In this document: one piece after another, positions 34,988-43,157 of the stretch
Position numbering within the stretch: position 1 is the first letter of the stretch
Layout: each line of letters begins with the position of its first letter
Assembly: GCA_963745205.1 (NCBI GenBank)
Contig: CAVUWX010000003.1
Coordinates: forward strand, 62,001-126,000
DNA: 64,000 bases
Source: Hyphomicrobium_A sp963745205
GTDB lineage: Bacteria; Pseudomonadota; Alphaproteobacteria; Rhizobiales; Hyphomicrobiaceae
Direction of reading: 5' to 3'
The notes under the pieces: model-generated
Told to the model about the DNA's origin: nothing
What the model saw: only the letters and a program-made list of their open reading frames with translations
Database searches by the model: none
Made by a program: the position numbers and the translations under genes

Positions 34988-35013
34988 AAAAAGGCTCCGG
35001 CGAAGCCGGAGCC
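34988..35013 (-). terminator. Intrinsic terminator of hsp20-DUF1150
   Basis: GGCTCCGGC / GCCGGAGCC stem with a 3-base loop (34993-35013), followed on the minus strand by TTTTTCG. It may also stop the convergent epimerase-like transcript. Confidence 0.85.
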
Positions 35014-35040
35014 CGTATTCCTAACGGGTCTTGCCGTCGC

Positions 35041-35310
35041 TCAGTGGACGCTGGCGATCTCCAAGTCGTCGTCGATGGCGTGCCCGATGGCCGCCTGCTT
35101 GGTGTCGGTGAGCGCGAGCGGCGTGCCGTCCGCGGCGTGCAGCGAGAACAGGTTGATGCCTTGCGGCAGTCCCTCGACGGCGGGAAACATGCGGCTGGCC
35201 TCGTCCGAGGTGAGCGTCTTGATGTATGCAACGGCGCCACCGCCCAACGTCGCGAGCTCGCTCTCGGTGATGAGCTTCCGGCGATGCGTTGCTTTGTCAC
35301 TTTCGGTCAT
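35041..35310 (-). CDS. DUF1150 family protein
   Basis: 89 residues matching DUF1150: GGGAVAYIKTLTSDEA, then FPAVEGLPQGINLFSLHAAD and PLALTDTKQAA. The family is found next to hsp20 genes in many alphaproteobacteria, as here (102 bases downstream of hsp20, same strand). A helper or regulatory role with the chaperone is inferred from this constant pairing; nothing biochemical is known to me. Confidence 0.88.
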   Translation of the reverse strand: MTESDKATHRRKLITESELATLGGGAVAYIKTLTSDEASRMFPAVEGLPQGINLFSLHAADGTPLALTDTKQAAIGHAIDDDLEIASVH

Positions 35311-35412
35311 GACGCAACTCCTTCTTCAGGCCGAGCCCGGTATTTGATCCGCCGTACGTGATCATAACGCCGTGCGGCGCCATACCGTTCGGCAGCCTCA
35401 ATCAGCAAACGC

Positions 35413-35850
35413 TCACGCGTGCGCTTTTCTGTCGCCGATCTCGATCATGCGCACCGAGCGCTCGGGCTCGAGACGCTGCAGATCGATTGCGAGGAGCCCG
35501 TTCGCAAGATCTGCGGACTTTACCTCGATTCCATCGGCAAGCACGAATGTGCGGCTGAACTGACGGGCAGCGATGCCACGGTAAAGAAATTCGCGCGATT
35601 TGTCCTCTTGCTGCTTGCCGCGCACCGTGAGCTGGCTGTCCTCCAGCGTAACCTCCAGTTGATCGCGCGTGAAACCGGCGACCGCAAGCGTGATGCGCAG
35701 CAGCTCACCCGATCCGTTGTCAGCTTTGACGCGCTCGACGTTGTATGGGGGATAACCATCGCCGCCGCCCTTCGCGGCGCGGTCGATCAGACGTTCAATC
35801 TCGTCGAACCCCAACAGCAGGGGATTCGAAAGCAGCGACAAGCGCGACAT
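35413..35850 (-). CDS. Small heat-shock protein, Hsp20 family
   Basis: 145 residues. The alpha-crystallin domain runs from about 40 to 130: YNVERVKADNGSGELLRITL, DQLEVTLEDSQLTVRGKQ, then FLYRGIAARQFSRTFVLADG and NGLLAIDLQRLEPE. The N-terminus LLLGFDEIERLIDRA is the typical HspH-class start of Rhizobiales. It binds unfolding proteins without ATP. No EcfG site or sigma-32 promoter could be placed with confidence upstream. Confidence 0.92.
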   Translation of the reverse strand: MSRLSLLSNPLLLGFDEIERLIDRAAKGGGDGYPPYNVERVKADNGSGELLRITLAVAGFTRDQLEVTLEDSQLTVRGKQQEDKSREFLYRGIAARQFSRTFVLADGIEVKSADLANGLLAIDLQRLEPERSVRMIEIGDRKAHA

Positions 35851-36270
35851 GCGACGAAAGCCCTTTCCAGAAGCGACCTTCTCTGTTGCGGCAGATCCTC
35901 AAAGCGGCGTCTGCCCGCCCAGCCCCGGTTTCGGGCGCTGAGACTTTGCCACTAGATATGGCGATGCCTGCCTGCGATTCAAGCACACACCCGGTGTGGG
36001 CCGGTCGATCCGTTGAGCTATGCGCAGGCCTATTTCGCTAGCGGCGATGCTCCGCAAATCACCCCTGTTGTACTGTTCAGATGAACGCCTTGTCATTTGA
36101 CAAGGCAGGCGGACTGCCGAGAAGTGACCGTATGCGGTGTTCGCGGGCCGGCCCCGATTTCGCCTCCCCGCCGATAACTATCCTCAAGGTTTCGAGGCGG
36201 TTGCTGGCTGAGGACGGTGCAAGACTACGGCGGGGACACCCACGGGCCAACCTGATCGGGGTTTGATCGA
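35851..36270. other. Divergent intergenic region between hsp20 and M16 peptidase
   Basis: No gene. It should hold the hsp20 promoter (minus) and the M16 peptidase promoter (plus). No ROSE-like hairpin or CIRCE element could be recognised by eye. Confidence 0.45.
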
Positions 36271-37680
36271 ATGCATAGACAGGGCCTCCGCCGCCTCTCA
36301 ACCTTATCGATGGCAATCACGATGCTCGCATCCGCACTACCAATCGCCGCCCGCGCCGAACCCCGCGCGACCGAGTTCACACTTTCGAACGGCTTGGACG
36401 TGGTCGTCATCCCCGACCACCGCGCCCCGGTCGTGACACACATGGTCTGGTATAAGGTCGGCTCCGCCGACGAGCCCAAGGGCGTGTCGGGCATCGCCCA
36501 CTTCCTCGAGCACCTGATGTTCAAGTCGACCGATAAGATCGCGGTCGGCGAGTTCTCCAAGATCATCTCCAGGCTCGGCGGCCAGGACAACGCCTTCACC
36601 GGCCAGGACGTCACCTCCTACCACCAGCGCATCTCCAAGGAGCGGCTCGGCGCTGTGATGGAGATGGAGGCCGACCGCATGGAGCACCTGCGCCTCACGC
36701 CCGAGGAGGTCGCGACCGAGCGGCAGGTCATCCTGGAAGAGCGCCGCTCGCGCATTGACAATAACCCGACCGCCCTGCTCGACGAGCAGATGAACGCCAC
36801 GCTCTATCTCTCGCACCCGTACGGCATTCCCGTTATCGGCTGGGAACACGAGATGGCGAAGCTCTCGCGCGAGGACGCACTGCGTTTCTACAAGCACTAC
36901 TACGCGCCCAACAATGCCATCCTCGTCGTCGCCGGCGACGTCACGCCCGAGGAGGTGAAGCGGCTTGCCGAGGAAACCTACGGCAAAGTCCCCGCTAATC
37001 CGGAAGTCGGCGTCCGTAAACGCCCCGAGGAGCCGCCGCACATCGCGTCGCGGCGACTGGAGCTCAAGGACCCGCGTGCCGGCAACGCCTCGTTTCACCG
37101 TTACTATGTCGCGCCGAGCTACTCGACGGCTAAGCCGGGCGAGGCCGAAGCGCTCGACCTGTTGATGAAGATTCTTGCTGACGGCTCGACGAGCCGGCTC
37201 TATCGGAAGCTCGTGGTCGAGGACAAGATCGCCGCCACCACGGGCGGCGACTACTCCGGCTGGGGCCTCGATGGGGGCGCCGTGTCGCTCTACGCGGTGG
37301 CCGGCGGCGGGAACGGCCTCGACAAGATCGAAGCTTCCGTCGACGGCGTACTGGACGACATCCGCGCCAATGGCGTCACCGAGGTGGAGCTCGCGCGCGC
37401 CAAGAAATCGCTACTCGCCGACTACATCTACGAAAGCGACAACCAGGCAAGCCTCGCCCGCCGCTATGGCTGGGGCGTCGCCGTCGGCCGCTCGGTCAAG
37501 GACATCGAGGCCTGGCCGCAGACGATCGCCAAGGTCACGCCGGACGACATCAAGCGCGCCGCCAACACCTATCTCGACTTGCGCGGCTCGGTTACGGGCT
37601 GGCTCGAGCCCGAAGAGGCGGAAGGCGCGGGAACGCCTGTCGAGCAGCCGGTCGCCCAGTCGCTTCGTGAAACCCGATAA
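36271..37680 (+). CDS. M16 family zinc metallopeptidase (catalytic partner)
   Basis: 469 residues. Signal peptide 1-29 (cleavage after ARA). The zinc site is HxxEH: H77, E80 and H81 in AHFLEHLMF, with the downstream acidic ligand near residue 156 in ILEERRSRID. It is a pitrilysin-type clamshell peptidase, here exported to the periplasm. It pairs with the next gene, 13 bases away, whose product lacks the zinc motif; the two are expected to form an alpha-beta dimer like mitochondrial processing peptidase. Confidence 0.93.
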   Translation: MHRQGLRRLSTLSMAITMLASALPIAARAEPRATEFTLSNGLDVVVIPDHRAPVVTHMVWYKVGSADEPKGVSGIAHFLEHLMFKSTDKIAVGEFSKIISRLGGQDNAFTGQDVTSYHQRISKERLGAVMEMEADRMEHLRLTPEEVATERQVILEERRSRIDNNPTALLDEQMNATLYLSHPYGIPVIGWEHEMAKLSREDALRFYKHYYAPNNAILVVAGDVTPEEVKRLAEETYGKVPANPEVGVRKRPEEPPHIASRRLELKDPRAGNASFHRYYVAPSYSTAKPGEAEALDLLMKILADGSTSRLYRKLVVEDKIAATTGGDYSGWGLDGGAVSLYAVAGGGNGLDKIEASVDGVLDDIRANGVTEVELARAKKSLLADYIYESDNQASLARRYGWGVAVGRSVKDIEAWPQTIAKVTPDDIKRAANTYLDLRGSVTGWLEPEEAEGAGTPVEQPVAQSLRETR

Positions 37681-37693
37681 GCGAAAGGTCCCC

Positions 37694-39058
37694 ATGGTCC
37701 TTGAGAATCTCTTGCGCGCCAAGCTCGGCCGGGCCACTTGGGCATCGTTAGCCGCTGTCGTCGCCCTCTTCGCCACATCGAGCACGCCCGCAAACGCCAT
37801 GAAAATTCAAACCATCAAAAGCCCCGGCGGCATCGAGGCCTGGCTCGTCGAGGAGCACGCGGTTCCGATGATGGCTCTGCGCTTCGCCTTCGACGGCGGC
37901 AGTTCGCAGGATCCCGCAGGCAAGGAGGGCCTCGCCAACTTCGTAACGGCCATGCTCGACGAGGGTGCCGGCGAACTTTCCTCGCGCGAATTCCAGGAGC
38001 GCGAGGAGGACCTCTCCATGCGCATGAGCTACGAGGAGGCCAAGGACGCCTTCTACGGCAACTTCGAAACACTCACCGCGAACCGCGACGAGTCTGCGAA
38101 GCTCCTAAAGCTTGCGCTCAACAAGCCGCGCTTCGAAGCCGACGCAGTCGATCGCATCCGCCAGCAGCTCGTCGCCGCCCTCGTGTACGCCGCGCGCGAC
38201 CCCGACAAGGTCGCGCAGAACGAGTGGTATGCGCTGGCCTTCAAAGGCCACCCCTACGCGCGTCCTGCCAACGGCACCGAGCAGACGATCGCCACGATCA
38301 CGCACGATGATCTCGATGGCTACCGCAAACGTGTGTTTGCAAAGGACACGCTGAAGGTCGTCGCGGTCGGCGATATCGACGCCGACCAGCTCGGCCGCCT
38401 GCTCGATGAAGTGTTCGGCGACCTGCCCGCCAAGGCCGATCTCGCCCCCGTTTCCAAGACGAGTCCGGTCACGGGCGGCAAGCAGGAAGTCATCGAGATG
38501 AACGTGCCGCAGTCGGTCGCGGTGTTCGGGCTCGGCGCCATGCCGCGCCGCGATCCCGAGTTCATCCCGGCATTTGTGTTGAACCAGATCCTCGGCGGCG
38601 GGGGCTTCGCCTCCAAGCTCATGGAGGAGGTGCGCGAGAAGCGCGGCCTCGCCTACTCGGTCTACACCTACGTCTACCCCTACCAACACGCCTCGATCTT
38701 CTCGGGCGGCGTCGCCACGCGCAATGACGCCATGGGCCAGTCGCTCGACGTGATCCGCGACGAATTGAAGAAGATGGCCGACCAGGGCCCGAGCCAGGAA
38801 GATCTCGACAACGCCAAGAACTACCTGATCGGCTCTTATCCGCTGCGCTTCGACACCAATGCCAAGATTGCGACACAGCTCTTGGGGCTCAAGATGGACG
38901 GGTTCGGCCCCGAGTACGTCGAGAACCGCAACGGCATGATCGCCGCCGTCACCCTCGACGACATGAAGCGCGTGGCCAAGAAGCTGCTCGAGACCCAGAA
39001 CCTGATCGTGACCATCGTCGGCAAGCCGACGCTCGGACCCACCGCCAAGAAGGGCTGA
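37694..39058 (+). CDS. M16 family peptidase-like protein (non-catalytic partner)
   Basis: 454 residues from the ATG at 37694. Signal-like N-terminus to about 36 (cleavage after ANA). It lacks HxxEH but keeps the M16 C-terminal substrate pair GFASKLMEEVREKRGLAYSV (Arg and Tyr). Together with the preceding gene it forms the usual two-gene M16 operon of alphaproteobacteria, with this protein as the substrate-gripping subunit. Confidence 0.9.
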   Translation: MVLENLLRAKLGRATWASLAAVVALFATSSTPANAMKIQTIKSPGGIEAWLVEEHAVPMMALRFAFDGGSSQDPAGKEGLANFVTAMLDEGAGELSSREFQEREEDLSMRMSYEEAKDAFYGNFETLTANRDESAKLLKLALNKPRFEADAVDRIRQQLVAALVYAARDPDKVAQNEWYALAFKGHPYARPANGTEQTIATITHDDLDGYRKRVFAKDTLKVVAVGDIDADQLGRLLDEVFGDLPAKADLAPVSKTSPVTGGKQEVIEMNVPQSVAVFGLGAMPRRDPEFIPAFVLNQILGGGGFASKLMEEVREKRGLAYSVYTYVYPYQHASIFSGGVATRNDAMGQSLDVIRDELKKMADQGPSQEDLDNAKNYLIGSYPLRFDTNAKIATQLLGLKMDGFGPEYVENRNGMIAAVTLDDMKRVAKKLLETQNLIVTIVGKPTLGPTAKKG

Positions 39059-39089
39059 AGCTCGGCGGCCGCCGTGCTATCGAGGTGCC

Positions 39090-39488
39090 ATGGCCGACAA
39101 ACCGATGCCCGACAACGAGGAAGGCTGGCGCAAGCAGTTGACGCCGGAGCAGTATCGCGTGCTGCGTGAGAAGGGCACTGAGCCGCCCTTCACCGGCGAA
39201 TACCTGCACGCCGAGGCCGACGGCACGTTTACCTGCGCCGCGTGCGGCAACAAGCTGTTCTCCTCCGACGCCAAGTTCGACTCGGGCACCGGCTGGCCGT
39301 CCTTCGACGAGGCGCTCTCCGGCGCGGTCGAGCATCATACCGACTCCTCGCACGGCATGGTACGCACCGAGATTACGTGCGCCCGCTGCGGTTCGCACTT
39401 GGGCCACGTTTTCGAGGATGGGCCCACCGCGAGCGGCAAGCGCTACTGCATCAATTCGGTCTGCCTCAAGCTCGACGAGAAGGACTGA
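39090..39488 (+). CDS. msrB: Peptide-methionine (R)-S-oxide reductase
   Basis: 132 residues of normal MsrB length. Two CxxC zinc pairs (FTCAACGNKLF and ITCARCGSHLGHVF), the FDSGTGWPSF substrate motif, and the catalytic Cys in RYCINSVCLKL. It repairs the R isomer of oxidised methionine, with thioredoxin as electron donor; there is no signal peptide, so it acts in the cytoplasm. It converges on the molybdopterin oxidoreductase gene. Confidence 0.95.
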   Translation: MADKPMPDNEEGWRKQLTPEQYRVLREKGTEPPFTGEYLHAEADGTFTCAACGNKLFSSDAKFDSGTGWPSFDEALSGAVEHHTDSSHGMVRTEITCARCGSHLGHVFEDGPTASGKRYCINSVCLKLDEKD

Positions 39489-39499
39489 GCCCCAAGACT

Positions 39500-40270
39500 T
39501 CAGATCCCGGCGTACCACTCGTAGCCGAGGTCCTCCCAGAAGCCGCCGCGGCCTCCGCGCATTGTCGCGAAGCTCGACACCGCCTCGATGCGCATTACGT
39601 ACTTCGCGTGCTTGTAGCCGAGCTGGCGTTCAACGCGCAGGCGTAGGGGCGCGCCGTGCGGCTCGGTGAGCGCGGCGCCGTTCATGTCGTAGGCGAGGAT
39701 CGTCTGCGGGTGGAAGGCATCGATCAGATCGATGCTCTCGTAGTAGAGCCCGTCACGGCCGAGGGTGTCGGCGCAGTGGAACACGAGGTAGCGGGCGTCG
39801 GGCTTGAGGCCCACGCTCTGCAAGAGCGGCCCGAGCTGCGCGCCGGTCCACTTGCCGATCGCGCTCCAGCCCTCCACACAGTCGTGACGCGTGATCTGGG
39901 TGCGCGAGGGCAGCTTCCTCAACTCGGCGAGGGTGAGCTCGGTCGGACGATCGACGAGGCCATCGATCTTCAACTTCCAATCGGCGAACCCCGCCTGCGC
40001 GAAGCTGCGGTATCTCTGATCATCGACGCTGGTCGAGCCATTAGCCTTGAAGTGGGCCGACAGATCCGCCTCCGGGTATTCCCGCGCCAATGCGCGGTTG
40101 GAGAGAATGAGCCGCTGAACCCCTTGCGTCGCACCTTCCGCGCTCGATAAGAGCTCGCGGAACGACGGCGACCGCGACAGCGCGTTGTCGCATCCGCCGA
40201 GCAACACGGAACCTCCGAGCGCGGCGCTGCGCGTCAGGAACCCGCGGCGGGTGAGCCTGCGGTCATCCAT
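39500..40270 (-). CDS. Molybdopterin-dependent oxidoreductase (sulfite oxidase/MsrP-like), exported
   Basis: 256 residues. A Tat signal (TRRGFLTRS) is followed by LLGGC27, which could be a lipobox. The molybdopterin fold of the sulfite oxidase family is present, with the molybdenum-ligating C131 in TRHDCVEGWSAIGKW and LVFHCADTLGRDGLYYESID. Substrate not certain: sulfite-type, or oxidised methionine as in MsrP. The 8-base overlap with the upstream cytochrome b gene makes the latter its likely membrane electron partner. Confidence 0.85.
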   Translation of the reverse strand: MDDRRLTRRGFLTRSAALGGSVLLGGCDNALSRSPSFRELLSSAEGATQGVQRLILSNRALAREYPEADLSAHFKANGSTSVDDQRYRSFAQAGFADWKLKIDGLVDRPTELTLAELRKLPSRTQITRHDCVEGWSAIGKWTGAQLGPLLQSVGLKPDARYLVFHCADTLGRDGLYYESIDLIDAFHPQTILAYDMNGAALTEPHGAPLRLRVERQLGYKHAKYVMRIEAVSSFATMRGGRGGFWEDLGYEWYAGI

Positions 40271-41099
40271 GGCGGCCCTCCGCCGTTTCGATCGCGTAGC
40301 GGCCGGTGATCATGGAGCGCAGGTTGTTCCATAGCCCCGAAACGAAGACCATGAATACGTGCACCAGCACAAACAGCACGATTCCCGTGGCGCACAAGAA
40401 ATGCACCGTGCGCGCGGACTGGCGGCCGCCGAACAGGTCGAGCAGGAACGGGAAGGCGGCATCGAGCGCAGGCGACATGGTGAGCCCGGACAAGATCGCC
40501 AGCGGCAGCAGCCCGAAGATGACGGCGAGATAGGCGAGCTTCTGCAGCACATTGTAGTGCTTCGCCTCCTCGCCCTTGGGAAACCGGAGGCGGACGTGCT
40601 CGGAGATCGACGTGCCGATGTGCTCAAGCTCCCCGCGCGTCGGCGTGAGATCGCGGCGCACGTGCCCGCTCAGGATCGTGTAGAGGAGGTAGGCGAGCCC
40701 GTTCAGCACGAACAGCCAAGCAAAGGCGAAGTGCCAGCGCCGCCCCGTCGCCAGATCGCGGTAGGAGGGCAGAGTGATCCAGGACGGGAAGCCGCGGCTC
40801 TCCAGGTTCTCGCCCGAGCCCGAGAGCCCGAGCACGCCTGTCGTGTCGAAGGTATGCGATCCGATGGTAGTTAGGCCGGCGTAGCTGCCGTCCTCGCGCT
40901 GCACTGCACGCATCGACAGAATGGCACTGTCCGGCTCGGACTTGCTGCCCCAGTTGAGCGTCGCATGCGCGTTGAAGATTTGCAGGCCGCTCATCAGGAG
41001 GACGAGCAGGCAGAGCGCGTTGACCCAGTGTGTGACGCGTACGATCAGCGCGTGCCGATAAATGAGCTCGGTGCGAGGCGCGATCGCGGTCGTGTGCAT
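40263..41099 (-). CDS. Cytochrome b561/b6-type membrane protein
   Basis: 278 residues with four or five membrane helices. Candidate haem-binding His residues are in VRVTHWVNALCL, RRWHFAFAWLFVLNG and ARTVHFLCATGIVLFVLVHV. It likely links the quinone pool to the exported molybdopterin enzyme, whose start overlaps its stop. The order is cytochrome b then oxidoreductase, transcribed together. Confidence 0.85.
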   Translation of the reverse strand: MHTTAIAPRTELIYRHALIVRVTHWVNALCLLVLLMSGLQIFNAHATLNWGSKSEPDSAILSMRAVQREDGSYAGLTTIGSHTFDTTGVLGLSGSGENLESRGFPSWITLPSYRDLATGRRWHFAFAWLFVLNGLAYLLYTILSGHVRRDLTPTRGELEHIGTSISEHVRLRFPKGEEAKHYNVLQKLAYLAVIFGLLPLAILSGLTMSPALDAAFPFLLDLFGGRQSARTVHFLCATGIVLFVLVHVFMVFVSGLWNNLRSMITGRYAIETAEGRHG

Positions 41100-41108
41100 C
41101 GAAGCCTC

Positions 41109-41831
41109 CTAGAACCGCGTCGTGAGCTCGGTCAGCCAGGCGGGCGAAGCCTCGACTGCGAGCGTTTCCAGTCGCTTGTCGAGCCCGGTCACGATGAACA
41201 GGCCGACGGCGACGAGCAGTCCACCGAGCAGCATCTTCCCGCCCCTTCCAGCCTCCATTAAGCGGTTGCGCCAGCGCAGCATGGCAGCGCGCGAAAGCGT
41301 CCCGATGAGCAGCAGCGGGAGCGCCGCGCCAAAGCCGAACACTAGCATGACAAGCGCGACCTGGGTCAGGTCCTTGCCCTGCGCGGCGAGTACGGAAGCG
41401 GCGCCGAGCGTCGGGCCGACGCAGGGGCTCCAAACCGCGCCCAACAGGAGGCCGAGCGCGAATTGGCCGTTGAGGCCCGCGGTCTGGAAGCCACCGAACT
41501 TGTTCTCGCTCCAGGCGCTCACCGGCGCCGCTATTGCCGCGAACTGCATCTGCAGCGCCGGCACGAGCAGGACGAGCCCGATGGTGATCAGCAGCATCGC
41601 CGCGATCAGCCGGAAAAATCCAGCATCGAGCCCGATGCTGTAGCCTAGGGTGGCGATGAACAAACCGATGGTCACGAACGAAAGCGCAAGACCCGCGGCG
41701 AGCGCCACGGGACCGAAGCGGTGCTCGCTCACAGCCGTGCCGAGGATCGCCGGCAGAAGTGGCAGCACGCACGGCGACAGCGTGGAGAGAAGCCCCGCCA
41801 GGAACGCAAACGCAATGCTTCCGGCGGTCAT
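41109..41831 (-). CDS. CcdA-like thiol:disulfide transporter
   Basis: 240 residues with six membrane helices and the two conserved cysteines of the DsbD/CcdA family in LSTLSPCVLPLLPAILG and WSPCVGPTLGAA. It moves reducing power from cytoplasmic thioredoxin to the periplasm. It lies 9 bases before the cytochrome b gene and 11 after the thioredoxin gene, so the four genes look like one operon. Confidence 0.88.
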   Translation of the reverse strand: MTAGSIAFAFLAGLLSTLSPCVLPLLPAILGTAVSEHRFGPVALAAGLALSFVTIGLFIATLGYSIGLDAGFFRLIAAMLLITIGLVLLVPALQMQFAAIAAPVSAWSENKFGGFQTAGLNGQFALGLLLGAVWSPCVGPTLGAASVLAAQGKDLTQVALVMLVFGFGAALPLLLIGTLSRAAMLRWRNRLMEAGRGGKMLLGGLLVAVGLFIVTGLDKRLETLAVEASPAWLTELTTRF

Positions 41832-41842
41832 GCGGGCCTCGA

Positions 41843-42256
41843 CTACTTGAGGGTCGAGCTGAGCAGCGCTTCGATTGACTTGGGGTTGGTATCGCCCGCC
41901 GAGCGTCCCGTCTCGGTCGTTCCCTTGTAGGCGATGAGCGTGCTCTGCATGCGCGCGCCGAAGCTCTTCACCACGTCGGGCTGGTTGTCGAAATCGACCT
42001 TGAAGACCGTGAGCTTGGCCAACTCCGGCTTATCCTTCAGCGTATCGAACACCTGCTGCTGCGCCTTGCAGGTTGGGCACCAAGGCGCAAACACATCGAC
42101 CAGAATCGAATCGCCGGCTCTTTGCGCGGCCTTGAATGCCGCTGCGTCGAACGCCTTCGTCTCGAAGGCACCGGCAGGAAAGGCCGCTGCCAGCAGCACG
42201 CCCAACGACACGACCGCAAGCTTAATAAGGCCTTCGCCTCGCATCGCCTTCTCCAT
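41843..42256 (-). CDS. Periplasmic thioredoxin-family protein
   Basis: 137 residues. An N-terminal signal or anchor at about 8-28 (VVSLGVLLAAAFPAGAF) precedes a thioredoxin fold with active site WCPTC in FAPWCPTCKAQQQVFD. It is the probable partner that takes electrons from the CcdA-like protein encoded just downstream. First gene of the predicted redox operon. Confidence 0.85.
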   Translation of the reverse strand: MEKAMRGEGLIKLAVVSLGVLLAAAFPAGAFETKAFDAAAFKAAQRAGDSILVDVFAPWCPTCKAQQQVFDTLKDKPELAKLTVFKVDFDNQPDVVKSFGARMQSTLIAYKGTTETGRSAGDTNPKSIEALLSSTLK

Positions 42257-42385
42257 CTCGATTATGCTCTGCAGTGATACGCGGGGCGGCGGCCGGAAGT
42301 TACAACGGAACTCTACCGACCGCGACGAGGAGGGGCAGCGGAAGAGGGGGCGACGCGGCGAACCCAGCGAATTTCTTCAATTAAT

Positions 42386-42946
42386 TCAGAACCGGTAACC
42401 GTAGCGGATACCGAGACGATCGAGCCCCTCGTTGGGGCTCACCGTATAGGCGTTCGACATGTGCTCGAAGTACGCCGACAGGCTGTTGTGCTCGTCCAGC
42501 CGGTAGCCAATCTCGAGAGGGATGTGGAACAGGACGCGCGAGCCCAGTGCTTTGCGGTCCCAGTCCTCAAGCTGCAACTGACCGTTGTGGACCGCACCGC
42601 CGATGCCTAGGCCCAGGAAAATGCCGAAGCCCGTTTCCATCTGCCAGCGCGCGTCGAGATAGACGTCGCTGGTAGCCCCGATGGTGCTGATCGAACCGCC
42701 GAGCGCTGGTGAGATGGTGCCGCCGAGGAAGGCCACCGAGGGTGAGAAGATCGCTTCGATATTGATGTCGGCAGAATCCGGCTCGGCACGGAAGCCGCTC
42801 CACAGGTTCGGCACGTCGTGGTCGAGCACGCCGATCTTCAGCTCCTGAACGAAGCCGTCGGCAAAAACCGGAAGCACCGGATCCATGAGGACCACGGCCG
42901 CGACCAGCACAACGATGAGAACCCTCAAGCTCATACGCTTGAACAT
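42386..42946 (-). CDS. Acyloxyacyl hydrolase, PagL-like (lipid A 3-O-deacylase family)
   Basis: 186 residues from the ATG at 42946 (MFKRMSLRV); ATGs 10 codons upstream and 4 downstream also fit. Signal peptide to about 29 (cleavage after FA). A small beta-barrel follows, with the catalytic His-Ser pair in YFEHMSNA and Glu in NEGLDRLGIRYGYRF, the end of PagL proteins. It trims lipid A acyl chains in the outer membrane. C-terminal Phe fits outer-membrane insertion. Confidence 0.82.
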   Translation of the reverse strand: MFKRMSLRVLIVVLVAAVVLMDPVLPVFADGFVQELKIGVLDHDVPNLWSGFRAEPDSADINIEAIFSPSVAFLGGTISPALGGSISTIGATSDVYLDARWQMETGFGIFLGLGIGGAVHNGQLQLEDWDRKALGSRVLFHIPLEIGYRLDEHNSLSAYFEHMSNAYTVSPNEGLDRLGIRYGYRF

Positions 42947-43157
42947 ACCCCCGAACCCCAAACTGCAGTTTAGCACAAGTATCCAACGATGTGGCGGTGG
43001 CTACTCCAGCGCCGGCCCGAATGATTCATCGCTCCTGTGGCGGCGCGGCTACAGTCGCTAGCTACCTTCGCCGGCGGCTTGCTCTGCGAAACTGTGGGGT
43101 TCCACGGGCCGGCAGAGGCGAATCGGCTATCGCTCTCGGGGAGCGAAAGGGGGCTTC

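Noticed and set aside
36337..37098. 253-codon open frame antisense to the M16 peptidase
   Set aside because: Antisense shadow of a conserved gene with the zinc motif in the sense frame.
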